This document shows positions 26,271 through 35,006 of a DNA stretch of 64,000 nucleotides, piece by piece. The stretch comes from Saccharicrinis aurantiacus (GTDB lineage Bacteria; Bacteroidota; Bacteroidia; Bacteroidales; Marinilabiliaceae): assembly GCF_001660705.2 (NCBI RefSeq), contig NZ_LYBV02000033.1, positions 1-64,000 on the forward strand, written 5' to 3'. Position 1 is the stretch's first letter. Every line of letters begins with the position of its first letter. A program made the position numbers and the translations under genes. Under the pieces are notes generated by a model. The model was not told where the DNA came from. It ran no database searches and worked only from the letters and a program-made list of their open reading frames with translations.

Positions 26271-29200
26271 ATGATGAAATACTTACTTTTTGCAATACTC
26301 AGTTTTATTGCACTTGCTAACATTGAAGCAACTAATTTGATTCCAGATCCAAGTTTTGAGAATGGTTATACCTCAGGTGGAAATGATGATTACTATGCCT
26401 TTGATGGTAATTACTCACTTTGGCGTGCATGGCCACAAATAGGTTTTGAAATTGATACGGAGACCATGAACTCAGGTTTACGTTCACTTAAAATAGTACA
26501 TAGAGATTATGGTACTGATTACACTCCTTCATTCAGATCTCAAGCCTACCCATCACTAGAAGCAAATTCGACGTACACTTTTTCGTTTTATTACAAAACA
26601 GACTTGGACAGATCAAGTACAAATTTTAATCTTACCCTAAAAAGTGGTACCCAAGAAAGCAATGCTCAAACCATTATTAAGGATGTAAGCATTGCAATTG
26701 ATGCAGCTGCTAAATATGGTTTTGTTTTATTAAGTGTAGAATTTGAAACAACTGATGCGGTTGATGCATTTACACCATATATACAAGTTCCATTTATGGA
26801 TAAAGATGCATCAGCATTCTATCACATGGATGATGTATCCTTAATTAAAAAAATAGAAACTAAAAAGGCTTGGGCTCCTAGCCCTGCTGATGAAAGCGAA
26901 AAAGTTTCTGTAATGCCAACTTTAAGCTGGCAAGCTGGAATTACTGCGGTAAAGCGTAATGTATATTTTGGTAATGACATAAATGACCTACAAGAAGTAG
27001 CGACTGATATTACCTCTCTACAGTTTACGCCAACTAATGAATTAGAGTACGAAACAACTTACTATTGGAGAGTTGACGAGATTGAATCAGATAATACAAC
27101 ACACACTGGAGATGTTTGGAGCTTTACTACGGTAAGGTTTTACGATGTGTATATGGATATGATCAAAACGCAAAGTGTAGATTCTGATAACGATGTAAAT
27201 TGGAAACAGTTTGGCCCAGGAAATTCTGGTTTTGTTAACTTTTTACGCTATCACCCAACACGCGCTGGCCATTGTATGACTTCGCCAGATATGCACAACA
27301 CCTACCAAACTGAAGATAATGGTGCAAGTTGGTACACAGTAAGAAATTACGACGAGAGCCCTATGTTCTCACGTTTATACGATATGTTTTACTCAACAAA
27401 AGATGAAAATTTTGGTATCGGGATTGAGTGTGCTCGCTTATTTACAAGCAATGACATGGGCAAAACATGGGATAACGTAAAAAACTGTCCTTGGTATACA
27501 AATAATAGTGATGGAGACGAGACTCGCTCATGGCACAGAAAAGTTTCTGCCGTAGGCTTAGACCCAACAGATGATAATACATGGTATGTAGGTGAAGGAA
27601 ACTTTTGCCGGGGACAACAACATTTATGGAGTTGTATAACAGGTGTTACTGGCTCCAACCCAACAGGAAATGAAAACTCTTGGGATAGCGGTAAATGGCA
27701 AGGTAAAATATGGAAAACTACGAATGCTGGTGAAACATGGACTGAAGTATCTACTGGTTTAGATGACAAAGCACAATTCTCTCGTATTATTATTCATCCT
27801 GAAAATAATCAACTTGTATTTGCAGGTTCTCAAATTGGTTTATACAAAAGTACTGATGGTGGTGCTAACTGGACTAACATAATTGATGGTCAACTAGATA
27901 ATGGTACCATTATGGATATGGATTACTATTACAACGCAACATCAGGTAAATTTATATTATATGTTGCCGATCAGGTAAGATATTACCCAGATGGACAAAC
28001 TACCAAGTGTGATGGTGGTATTTTTAAATCAACTGACAACGGGGAAACATGGACTAATATTAATGGTGATTTAGGTTTAGATATCAACCAACTTTCAGGT
28101 GGTGTGCCAGATAATTATTACCAATATATTGGTAAGTGGTTTGATTCTTCTCAAGCGCAAGCAAAAGTAGACTATCCAACTAAACCTACTGCTGCTTTAC
28201 AATATTTCAACTCATTAAATGTTGATCAAAGCCAAGAAGATGTTCTTTATGTAGGTTTTTACGATGCGCAAATACAATATTCTATCACTCCAGGTCGCTT
28301 ATGGCAAACTTTAGATGGTGGATCACATTGGACAAATATTGCCCGTGATTTTGGCCCAGCTTGGGAAGCTGATAAAGCTTATTGGGAAAGCAGAAACAAT
28401 CCGTATAACGATAATATGGAAGAAGGTCACTCAATATTCAACCAACAATGGAGCCAAAATTACCCATTACGTTCACTACGTTACTGTTCTGTTAGTCCGG
28501 TTAATGGAGACATCATGTTATTGTATGCTCATAACACATTTTTAAGCACAGATAAAGGAGTCACATTTAAACAGGTTGATGAAACTTATACTGCATCAGG
28601 TAACATTATGGGTAATGGAAATAGTAACCTTCCGGGACAATGTTTATGGCAAGATAAACGCTTAGGTGAAAACGTTGCTTATTTCGGATCGGGTGAGCAT
28701 CACTTATGGAAATCTACCAATGATGGTGTTGATGGAAAACAAGCTGCTCAGTTCTTACCTAGTTCACACGAGAGTGTATTTTCAGTAGTAACTCACCCTT
28801 GGGATGAAAATACAGTGTATACAACTTCAATGCGTCAGCATGATTTGGATAGAATTTATAAGAGTACTGATGCCGGAGAATCGTTTGAAGATTGGGGACG
28901 CGCAACACTTGCTAGCGAATGGATGCGTACCAACATGATTCGTATCGATCCTATCAACCCTGATAACATGTATTTCGGGGTTACCGAAGTAGCTGGTTCT
29001 GGTGGCGGAAGCGGTACCGATGGCCCTGATAAAGATAAAGAAGGTGGTTTCCATAAATCAACTGATGGTGGAAAAACTTTTGACCCTAGCAATAGTGGTA
29101 TGCCTGATAAAGTGTGGGTACACGATATTGAGTTTGACCCTCGCGACGATACAAGAGCTTCGCTTTTTGCAGCTGCTCCTTGGAATAAGGAAAGAAAAGA

Positions 29201-30170
29201 AAATGGAGGTTTATACCACTCTACAGATAGAGGTGAAACCTGGACAGAGATCGAGGTAGCTAGTAATCTTGAAGGTATCAATAGTGTAACTTTTGATTAT
29301 TCTGGAAGAATGTATGTAAGTGCTGGACGCCGAGAAGCCAATGTAAATAACGGTGGCTTATTCTATAGTGATGATTATGGTACAACATGGGTCCAAATAT
29401 TTGATGCCCCTTATGTTGAATTCTTTGATGTATCTCCATTCAACAGAAATGTACTTACATTCTCGATGGGAGAATTAACCAAAAACCCTGGTATTTTCAT
29501 GAGTTTTGACCGAGGTAAAACATGGAGTAAAAACAACCATGTAATGGGTCAACCTGATAATATTACACAAGTAGAGTTTGATTTACATGATGTCAATCTC
29601 ATGTGGGTATCTGTAATGGGAAGTGGTTTTTACCGAGGAACAGTTACAGATGGTGATGATTTAAGAAAAATCACTGCAAGTCCTGGAACTGGAACCTTAA
29701 ACACTAAGGAAACGATTCAAATTGAAGCTGCCACAACTGAAAACCTAGGAACTTTACAATACATCTCTGATAATCCTTCTGTGGCAACGGTTGATTCTGA
29801 TGGTTTGGTTACTGCGGTAAAAAGAGGAGCTGTGAAAATTTGGGTGACTTCTGAAGATGGTGTTTATTCTGATTTTGTTTATTTAGTTATTGATGGCGAT
29901 GAAACCTCAGTTAAGGATAAGGAGCAGAACAATGCTATTTCAATATTCCCTAATCCTGCGAAAATAGGTCGTTCTATGCGTATTGTTTCTGAGAAAGCAC
30001 CAATCGACAATGTTAAAATTTACACTTTAGCTGGTCAGGTAATACTAATGCAAAATGCATATAATAAAACAACCGATATCAATACAAATCAGCTACCAGC
30101 AGGAACTTATATAATTAGAGTTCAGGCTGAAAAATATATTACTTCAAAAAAACTTATTATCACCAACTAA
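26271..30170 (+). CDS. Secreted multi-bladed beta-propeller (sortilin/GH74-like) protein with type IX sorting domain
   Basis: 1299 residues. Signal peptide MMKYLLFAILSFIALANIEA; a jelly-roll carbohydrate-binding-like domain at about 20-195 (LIPDPSFENGYTSGG); an Fn3-like domain at about 200-288 (MPTLSWQAGITAVKRNVYFG); a long propeller region at about 295-1130 with at least eleven Asp-box motifs (STDGGANW, STDNGETW, STDAGESF, STDRGETW, SFDRGKTW); a Big_2-like domain at about 1140-1215 (NPSVATVDSDGLVTAVKRG); and a type IX C-terminal sorting domain (SIFPNPAKIG ... AGTYIIRV). The two-propeller scale and the opening GNSGFVNFLRYHPTRAGHC resemble GH74 xyloglucanases and VPS10/sortilin proteins. Catalysis is unproven. 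Cell-surface or secreted location is well supported. Confidence 0.82.
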   Translation: MMKYLLFAILSFIALANIEATNLIPDPSFENGYTSGGNDDYYAFDGNYSLWRAWPQIGFEIDTETMNSGLRSLKIVHRDYGTDYTPSFRSQAYPSLEANSTYTFSFYYKTDLDRSSTNFNLTLKSGTQESNAQTIIKDVSIAIDAAAKYGFVLLSVEFETTDAVDAFTPYIQVPFMDKDASAFYHMDDVSLIKKIETKKAWAPSPADESEKVSVMPTLSWQAGITAVKRNVYFGNDINDLQEVATDITSLQFTPTNELEYETTYYWRVDEIESDNTTHTGDVWSFTTVRFYDVYMDMIKTQSVDSDNDVNWKQFGPGNSGFVNFLRYHPTRAGHCMTSPDMHNTYQTEDNGASWYTVRNYDESPMFSRLYDMFYSTKDENFGIGIECARLFTSNDMGKTWDNVKNCPWYTNNSDGDETRSWHRKVSAVGLDPTDDNTWYVGEGNFCRGQQHLWSCITGVTGSNPTGNENSWDSGKWQGKIWKTTNAGETWTEVSTGLDDKAQFSRIIIHPENNQLVFAGSQIGLYKSTDGGANWTNIIDGQLDNGTIMDMDYYYNATSGKFILYVADQVRYYPDGQTTKCDGGIFKSTDNGETWTNINGDLGLDINQLSGGVPDNYYQYIGKWFDSSQAQAKVDYPTKPTAALQYFNSLNVDQSQEDVLYVGFYDAQIQYSITPGRLWQTLDGGSHWTNIARDFGPAWEADKAYWESRNNPYNDNMEEGHSIFNQQWSQNYPLRSLRYCSVSPVNGDIMLLYAHNTFLSTDKGVTFKQVDETYTASGNIMGNGNSNLPGQCLWQDKRLGENVAYFGSGEHHLWKSTNDGVDGKQAAQFLPSSHESVFSVVTHPWDENTVYTTSMRQHDLDRIYKSTDAGESFEDWGRATLASEWMRTNMIRIDPINPDNMYFGVTEVAGSGGGSGTDGPDKDKEGGFHKSTDGGKTFDPSNSGMPDKVWVHDIEFDPRDDTRASLFAAAPWNKERKENGGLYHSTDRGETWTEIEVASNLEGINSVTFDYSGRMYVSAGRREANVNNGGLFYSDDYGTTWVQIFDAPYVEFFDVSPFNRNVLTFSMGELTKNPGIFMSFDRGKTWSKNNHVMGQPDNITQVEFDLHDVNLMWVSVMGSGFYRGTVTDGDDLRKITASPGTGTLNTKETIQIEAATTENLGTLQYISDNPSVATVDSDGLVTAVKRGAVKIWVTSEDGVYSDFVYLVIDGDETSVKDKEQNNAISIFPNPAKIGRSMRIVSEKAPIDNVKIYTLAGQVILMQNAYNKTTDINTNQLPAGTYIIRVQAEKYITSKKLIITN

Positions 30171-30199
30171 AATTGTTGATCAATAAATAATAAAACACA

Positions 30200-30232
30200 A
30201 AGCCTCACTTACGCAAATTGTAAGTGAGGCTT
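30200..30232. terminator. Bidirectional intrinsic terminator
   Basis: AAGCCTCACTTAC (30200-30212) pairs perfectly with GTAAGTGAGGCTT (30220-30232) around GCAAATT, with a T-rich tract on the plus side. It lies between the convergent propeller gene and the small gene at 30269-30538. Confidence 0.9.
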
Positions 30233-30268
30233 TTATTTTAAGAACTATTACCGTTATTCTAATGTAGC

Positions 30269-30538
30269 TTATTTCTTTTTCTTTTTGGCAACAACCGCAA
30301 TACCTCCAATAGCAACCACAGCAATTACAATACCTATTACTACACCGTTTGAACTTCCCTCTTCCTCATCATCATACGCACTCTCATCATACGCACTCTC
30401 ATCATATAATACTGGAGCCATATCATCAATAGAAAGCGAATCGGTAACTGCATCATGATCTTGTGCAAAAGCGCTTCCACCGGCTAACATAAGTACACAA
30501 AAAGTGGCTAACATTAATTTTGATACTAACTTTTTCAT
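30269..30538 (-). CDS. Small exported membrane protein with acidic repeat and lysine tail
   Basis: 89 residues. Signal peptide (MLATFCVLMLAGGSAFAQ), an acidic region with the duplicated unit YDESA followed by YDDEEE (about 45-58), one transmembrane helix (VVIGIVIAVVAIGGIAVVA) and a terminal run of five Lys. The predicted topology is an acidic periplasmic segment of about 35 residues, a single membrane span and a cytoplasmic lysine tail. No family recognised; similar small proteins with a poly-Lys end occur in Bacteroidota. It stands 19 bp after the glycosyltransferase gene, in the same direction. Confidence 0.65.
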   Translation of the reverse strand: MKKLVSKLMLATFCVLMLAGGSAFAQDHDAVTDSLSIDDMAPVLYDESAYDESAYDDEEEGSSNGVVIGIVIAVVAIGGIAVVAKKKKK

Positions 30539-30556
30539 AATCTATAATTTAATTTA

Positions 30557-32587
30557 TTAGTTATTTATTTTTTCAATTATTTCCTTTCGCAATTCAAGTG
30601 CAGGCCTATAATTAGTATTATAAACTAAACATTCATCAAGCAGACTTAATGCCTCTATATTTTTACCTTGATGCGCATTTAATTGTGCCCACGATAAGTA
30701 GGTTTGATAGCTCTTTGGGTTATTCTTTAATATCTTTTTATAATACTTTATGGCCTTGTCTTCATTTCCTTCAACACACTCAATTTGCGCCAAATAATAA
30801 TAACTCGGCTCATAATTGGGTAACACATTTAAACACTGCCTAAAGGCATGCTTTGCTTCTGATAAACTATCTAATTTTAAATACGACTTACCTAGGTTAA
30901 TCCACGCTATTTCGTTTGCCGGATTCAAATGCGTTGCATTCTGCAGAAATGCTATAGCGGCCGTATACCTTTCCGCTTCGTAATTCTGTTTGCCATAAAA
31001 ATCATCCTTACTTTGGCGTTTTACAATCACACAAACAGGCACTCCTTCTGTTTTTATAGATTTTATAGTCCCCATTGGGGGCCATATTTTTAGGTTGGTT
31101 TGCGATGGATCAATGGTGGTACAGTAAAAAATACCATAATCCCAATCTTGATTGCCCCTTTTATAATAGGGTGTATATTTAAAGGATTCTACCTGCTCAC
31201 AATTATCAAAATAATTATGAATATCGTAGTTTGAGGCAATCTTAACCTTATCATCCTCGTTATTCTCTAAATGCAATCTCAACCAACTAGAAGCCTCTCC
31301 CACACTGTGGTAATAATAATCAATTTCGTATTGGTTGGTTAAAGATTTATAGGGCCCTGCCAAGCTATTAAAGTAGGTATACTCCAAAGGATAGTTCCGA
31401 ATCATAAACAGCACAGAAGGCAATAAACAAACTAGAAATACTAGAGCAATTACTCCTTTAAAAGCAGTCTTTTTAATTCTCCCTATGACATAGGATAAAC
31501 CCAAAGAAGCCATAACTGCCAATAATGGATAAATAAACAAAAAGTGACGCCATCCTCCGTAAACATTAGCATTGGTTGCAAATAAATACAATAAAGGAAA
31601 TGCTACCGAGAACAATAACACCAATTTGGGGAATAGTGTATCGAAGCTCTTTTGCCCTTTAACTATGGATACAAAGAATAGCAGCAGCAATGGAAAAATG
31701 ATCAATGGTATGGTAATAGCCATAAACTTTGGAATATAGTACCACGGTAATTGATCGCTCCAGAATAGCTTACCTTCAAATAACTGACGGAGAATTACCG
31801 GGTAATGCGACATCATTTTCATGGATTTTAGCACATTTGCCAATGGGTTTTCGAGGGCAAAAGGCCAAAATAACAAGGCTATAAAATAGGCTGCAGTTGC
31901 AATTACAAAAACATACATCCCATAAGTGAGTAATTCTTTTGAAGTAAGGGCTCTCTTTTTATTCTGATATAATAAAAGAATGCCACTAAAAAGAAAAAAG
32001 TAACAAAACACCAATAAGCCACCTGCTCTAATACTCAATATAAAAGCCATGCTTAGCACTAATCCTATAATATGCTTACGCGATGGGGAATGGATAGATC
32101 GCTGTAACTTGAGCATGTAATAAATAGACGCTATATAACCTAAGGCGAAAGGAATATCTTTTAAATTATTGTAAGAATGCCCGATAAAACGAGCTGATGC
32201 CGCCATTATAATTACAGCAAAAATAGCTGCATTATACCCACCCATTTCAAGAGCTAGCAAGGCCACAAATAATATGCACAAAAAACCAAGCAAAGCATTG
32301 CAAATATGACGGAATACATAAATATCTTCAACGCCAAATAATTGAGCCAACAGAGTAGTGAGGTTATCAAATGACTGTCCGTAATACTTTAAGTTAGTCA
32401 ACGGGGTTTGCAGTACAGTTCTATCCTTACCAAAACTTGTGTAATAATCAATTACCGTTTCGGCTTGTTTTAAATGCACTTGCTCATCACCAGAAATACC
32501 CGCATTAGTGCTAAGTATGGGCAAAGCAATAAATAGCAACGCCAACAGGGCAAACAGTATATATTTTTTATAAGTATAGTTGCTCAT
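30557..32587 (-). CDS. Membrane glycosyltransferase (GT39/PMT-ArnT-like) with C-terminal TPRs
   Basis: 676 residues. The N-terminal 420 residues hold about ten membrane spans with an early acidic motif NAGISGDEQVHLK (the DE-type catalytic loop of GT-C enzymes), followed by a soluble part and, from about 530, at least three TPRs (NPANEIAWINLGKSYLKLDS; PNYEPSYYYLAQIECVEGNE; NPKSYQTYLSWAQL). GT-C enzymes of this type transfer sugars from polyprenyl phosphate to lipid or protein on the outer face of the inner membrane. Its start codon directly abuts the stop of the upstream GT2 gene, which probably makes the lipid-linked donor. Confidence 0.85.
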   Translation of the reverse strand: MSNYTYKKYILFALLALLFIALPILSTNAGISGDEQVHLKQAETVIDYYTSFGKDRTVLQTPLTNLKYYGQSFDNLTTLLAQLFGVEDIYVFRHICNALLGFLCILFVALLALEMGGYNAAIFAVIIMAASARFIGHSYNNLKDIPFALGYIASIYYMLKLQRSIHSPSRKHIIGLVLSMAFILSIRAGGLLVFCYFFLFSGILLLYQNKKRALTSKELLTYGMYVFVIATAAYFIALLFWPFALENPLANVLKSMKMMSHYPVILRQLFEGKLFWSDQLPWYYIPKFMAITIPLIIFPLLLLFFVSIVKGQKSFDTLFPKLVLLFSVAFPLLYLFATNANVYGGWRHFLFIYPLLAVMASLGLSYVIGRIKKTAFKGVIALVFLVCLLPSVLFMIRNYPLEYTYFNSLAGPYKSLTNQYEIDYYYHSVGEASSWLRLHLENNEDDKVKIASNYDIHNYFDNCEQVESFKYTPYYKRGNQDWDYGIFYCTTIDPSQTNLKIWPPMGTIKSIKTEGVPVCVIVKRQSKDDFYGKQNYEAERYTAAIAFLQNATHLNPANEIAWINLGKSYLKLDSLSEAKHAFRQCLNVLPNYEPSYYYLAQIECVEGNEDKAIKYYKKILKNNPKSYQTYLSWAQLNAHQGKNIEALSLLDECLVYNTNYRPALELRKEIIEKINN

Positions 32588-33520
32588 TTAGTTATCAACT
32601 TTGGCTTTACTATGAAACTCACGAACCAAATAAATAGGCCTATTTTGCGTTTCGCGATAAATACGGAAAACATACTCTCCCAAAACCCCGAGGAAGAGCA
32701 ATTGAATGGAACCAAAAAAGAAAATACTAGTTAAGGTTGATGACCATCCCAAAGGAGATAAGCCCAAAAACTTAGAAGCTAAAATATAAATACCTGCCAA
32801 AAAGGAAACTACAATACCAAGCATTCCCATTACTAAACAAAACCGAACGGGCAGTTTCGAAAAGGAGAAAATAGCATCAAAAGCCAAACTAATCAGATTC
32901 CATGTACTCATTTTAGAATCGCCCACCTCGCGCTGATCGCGCTGATAAGATATGGTTGTGGTTCTGAATCCAATAAAATGACGTAAGCCAGGTAAATAGC
33001 GCGTTTTCTCTTTTAGTGATTTTAGGGCATCGGCAGCAGCCTTATTCATCATAGAAAAATTGCCAATGTGCTCCACATCCTCAAGTTCACTCACCTTACT
33101 AAACAAACGGTGAAACAACCAGGTAGCCACGTTACGCGATTTATTTGATGCATTCGCTTTTCTGTAGCCGCTTACCACATCAAATTCTCCCGACTGTAGC
33201 ATTTGATACATCTCGGGTATTAATCGTGGCGGATCTTGCAAATCGCCATCCATCAATACCAAATAATCGCCCTGCATATAATCGATACCTGCCGTATAAG
33301 CTGCCTGATGACCAAAATTGCGTGATAAATTTATCACCTTAATTCGGTGATCTGTTTTCTGATGATTCAAGAGCATACCCATACTATTGTCCTTTGAGCC
33401 ATCGTTTACAAACAACAACTCAAAATCGGAGCAAGTGGCTTCTAAAGCAAAAACCGTTTGGCTTACCAACTCATCAATTAACGACTCCTCGTTATATATG
33501 GGTATTACTACTGATATCAT
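32588..33520 (-). CDS. GT2 glycosyltransferase, polyprenyl-phosphate sugar synthase-like
   Basis: 310 residues. A GT-A domain (SVVIPIYNEESLIDELV; LLFVNDGSKDNSM; YLVLMDGDLQDPPRLIPEM with the DxD-like metal site; RKRxx-type EKTRYLPGLRHFIGFRT) is followed by two C-terminal membrane helices (about 230-255 and 265-290). This is the architecture of DPM1/ArnC/GtrB proteins, which load a sugar onto undecaprenyl phosphate. It immediately precedes the GT-C gene with no intergenic base, and the two probably act as a donor-making and donor-using pair. Confidence 0.9.
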   Translation of the reverse strand: MISVVIPIYNEESLIDELVSQTVFALEATCSDFELLFVNDGSKDNSMGMLLNHQKTDHRIKVINLSRNFGHQAAYTAGIDYMQGDYLVLMDGDLQDPPRLIPEMYQMLQSGEFDVVSGYRKANASNKSRNVATWLFHRLFSKVSELEDVEHIGNFSMMNKAAADALKSLKEKTRYLPGLRHFIGFRTTTISYQRDQREVGDSKMSTWNLISLAFDAIFSFSKLPVRFCLVMGMLGIVVSFLAGIYILASKFLGLSPLGWSSTLTSIFFFGSIQLLFLGVLGEYVFRIYRETQNRPIYLVREFHSKAKVDN

Positions 33521-33535
33521 TTTATTTCTTTAGTG

Positions 33536-33599
33536 AGAAGACAAAAGAATGAAGGATGAAGAGCATCAATTTACTATGTACTCCTTCCTTTAGTCTTCT
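33536..33599. repeat. Imperfect inverted repeat between the Gfo and GT2 genes
   Basis: AGAAGAC and following bases (from 33536) pair with TAGTCTTCT (to 33599), and GAAGGA with TCCTTC inside, over about 20 bp of imperfect arms around a loop of about 22 nt. It could end the oxidoreductase transcript (minus strand) or be a small mobile or structural repeat. No good T-tract follows. Confidence 0.5.
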
Positions 33600-33620
33600 G
33601 CCTTTGAGCTAATAACTCAA

Positions 33621-34754
33621 TTATAAATCTTTCCAAACATTACCCTCCTTATCAGAAGCAACAACATTACTAATAAACTTCATTCCCCTTAATCCATCTA
33701 ATACAGTTGGAAATTCACCAATTACATATTCATCGCCACGGATTGATTTAGCAGCCCCTTCGTATATATTTGCAAGCGCCTCATAAATTCCCTCTGGGTG
33801 CCCCGATGGCATTACATGACTGGCCTCGGCAAAGGCACTATTATAGGCATGCGCAGGTTTATATACCTTAGTGGGTTCTGAATCACTCAACATGTAAAGA
33901 AAATTCGGGTCTTCTTGGCTCCATTTTAAGCTGGCCTCTGAACCATAAATACCTATGCTAAGGTTATTCTCTTCGCCCGCTGCCACTTGGCTCGAGCGTA
34001 ATACACCCTTTATATTATCACCCAAGTTTAATAGCACAGTTCCATCCAAATCGAGCTGCACGTGCTCTTTTACATTGTTTAAATCGGCCAATACTTTTTT
34101 CACCTCTAGGCCTGTGGTATATTCTATCATATTAAAAGCATGCACACCAATATCGCCCATGCAAGAGCTCATGCCTGCATGCTCAGGCTCTAGTCGCCAT
34201 ACCCCTGTAATACCCGAATCAGTACCCTGAATAATTGAATTTACCCATCCCTGATAATACTGCGCATCTACCCTATGAATGGTTCCCAAGGCGCCCGACT
34301 TTACTATTTCCTTCATCTGACGCACCATAGGATAACCTGTATAAGTGTGTGCCAAAGCGAAGGTTAAATTAGTTTCCGCTACAATTTTCTCCAATACCAC
34401 AGCCTCATCAACAGTAAAAGTCATGGGTTTTTCGCAAATCAGATGAAATCCGTTCTCAAGTAATTTTTTAGCAGCCTCAAAGTGTAAGGCATTCGGGGTA
34501 ACTATGGCAACTGCTTGTATTCTATCTTCTTTATTCTGGGCTAATTCTCCAGCGATAAAAGCATCCACCGAAGTATAAACTCTATTGATATCTAGGTTTT
34601 CTTCCGCCGCAAATTGTTTCGACTTTTCATAATCGGAACTAAAGGCACCTCCTATTAATTGATAAGAATTGCTAATGCGTGAGGCTCGGCGATGTGCATC
34701 GCCAATAAAAGCTCCCGGACCTCCGCCAATCATTCCTAGTTTTATCTTTTTCAT
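33621..34754 (-). CDS. Gfo/Idh/MocA family oxidoreductase, cytoplasmic
   Basis: 377 residues. Rossmann fold at the N-terminus (KIKLGMIGGGPGAFIGDAHR), then ENGFHLICEKPMTFTVDEAV with the EKP motif of the family, and a C-terminal alpha/beta domain with HAFNMIEYTTGLEVKKV. There is no export signal, unlike the three relatives at 37450, 41732 and 43118, so it acts in the cytoplasm with NAD(P). It is the last member of the sugar-oxidation block, 252 bp downstream of the MFS transporter gene. Likely substrate: an imported keto-sugar, inositol or related product; specificity cannot be read off. Confidence 0.88.
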   Translation of the reverse strand: MKKIKLGMIGGGPGAFIGDAHRRASRISNSYQLIGGAFSSDYEKSKQFAAEENLDINRVYTSVDAFIAGELAQNKEDRIQAVAIVTPNALHFEAAKKLLENGFHLICEKPMTFTVDEAVVLEKIVAETNLTFALAHTYTGYPMVRQMKEIVKSGALGTIHRVDAQYYQGWVNSIIQGTDSGITGVWRLEPEHAGMSSCMGDIGVHAFNMIEYTTGLEVKKVLADLNNVKEHVQLDLDGTVLLNLGDNIKGVLRSSQVAAGEENNLSIGIYGSEASLKWSQEDPNFLYMLSDSEPTKVYKPAHAYNSAFAEASHVMPSGHPEGIYEALANIYEGAAKSIRGDEYVIGEFPTVLDGLRGMKFISNVVASDKEGNVWKDL

Positions 34755-34782
34755 TGTTTTCTTTTTTTTCGGTTCTTTTTGG

Positions 34783-34910
34783 GGCCTCTTTACAAAAAGT
34801 TTTTGTTTTAATTAAAGCATTAGTAAGACCGAGAAGTTGAGAGCTTCGCTCGAAAATCACTCGGCCGCACTTAAGCTTTAATTAAATAAGAAAACCTTTT
34901 GTAAAGCAGC
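34783..34910. repeat. Long nested inverted repeat
   Basis: Arms: GGC-CTC-TTTACAAAA (with CTTTACAAAA at 34788-34797) against TTTTGTAAAG (34897-34906); TTAATTAAAGC (34808-34818) against GCTTTAATTAA (34875-34885), both perfect; GACCGAG (34827-34833) against CTCGGCC (34860-34866), one mismatch; and GAGC-TTC-GCTC (34841-34851) as an inner hairpin. All are concentric or nested, so the RNA or single-stranded DNA could fold into a 128-nt structure. There is no reading frame. Confidence 0.75.
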
Positions 34911-34924
34911 CTTGATTTTCTTTG

Positions 34925-34957
34925 CTTACTTTCTTTCATCAAGGAAAGAAAAGTAAG
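34925..34957. repeat. Hairpin adjoining the long inverted repeat
   Basis: CTTACTTTCTTTC (34925-34937) pairs with GAAAGAAAAGTAAG (34944-34957) with a single bulged base and the loop ATCAAG. Together with the element at 34783-34910 it fills the gap between the MFS and Gfo genes. It may be one composite repeat unit. Confidence 0.7.
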
Positions 34958-35006
34958 TCGGGTTTGGAGTGAAACCCCAATACGTAACTCAAATCATCAA
35001 TATAAC

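Noticed and set aside
28856-29281. Antisense frame of 141 codons in the propeller gene
   Set aside because: A shadow of the Asp-box repeats on the other strand; Ser/Pro-rich with no homology signal.
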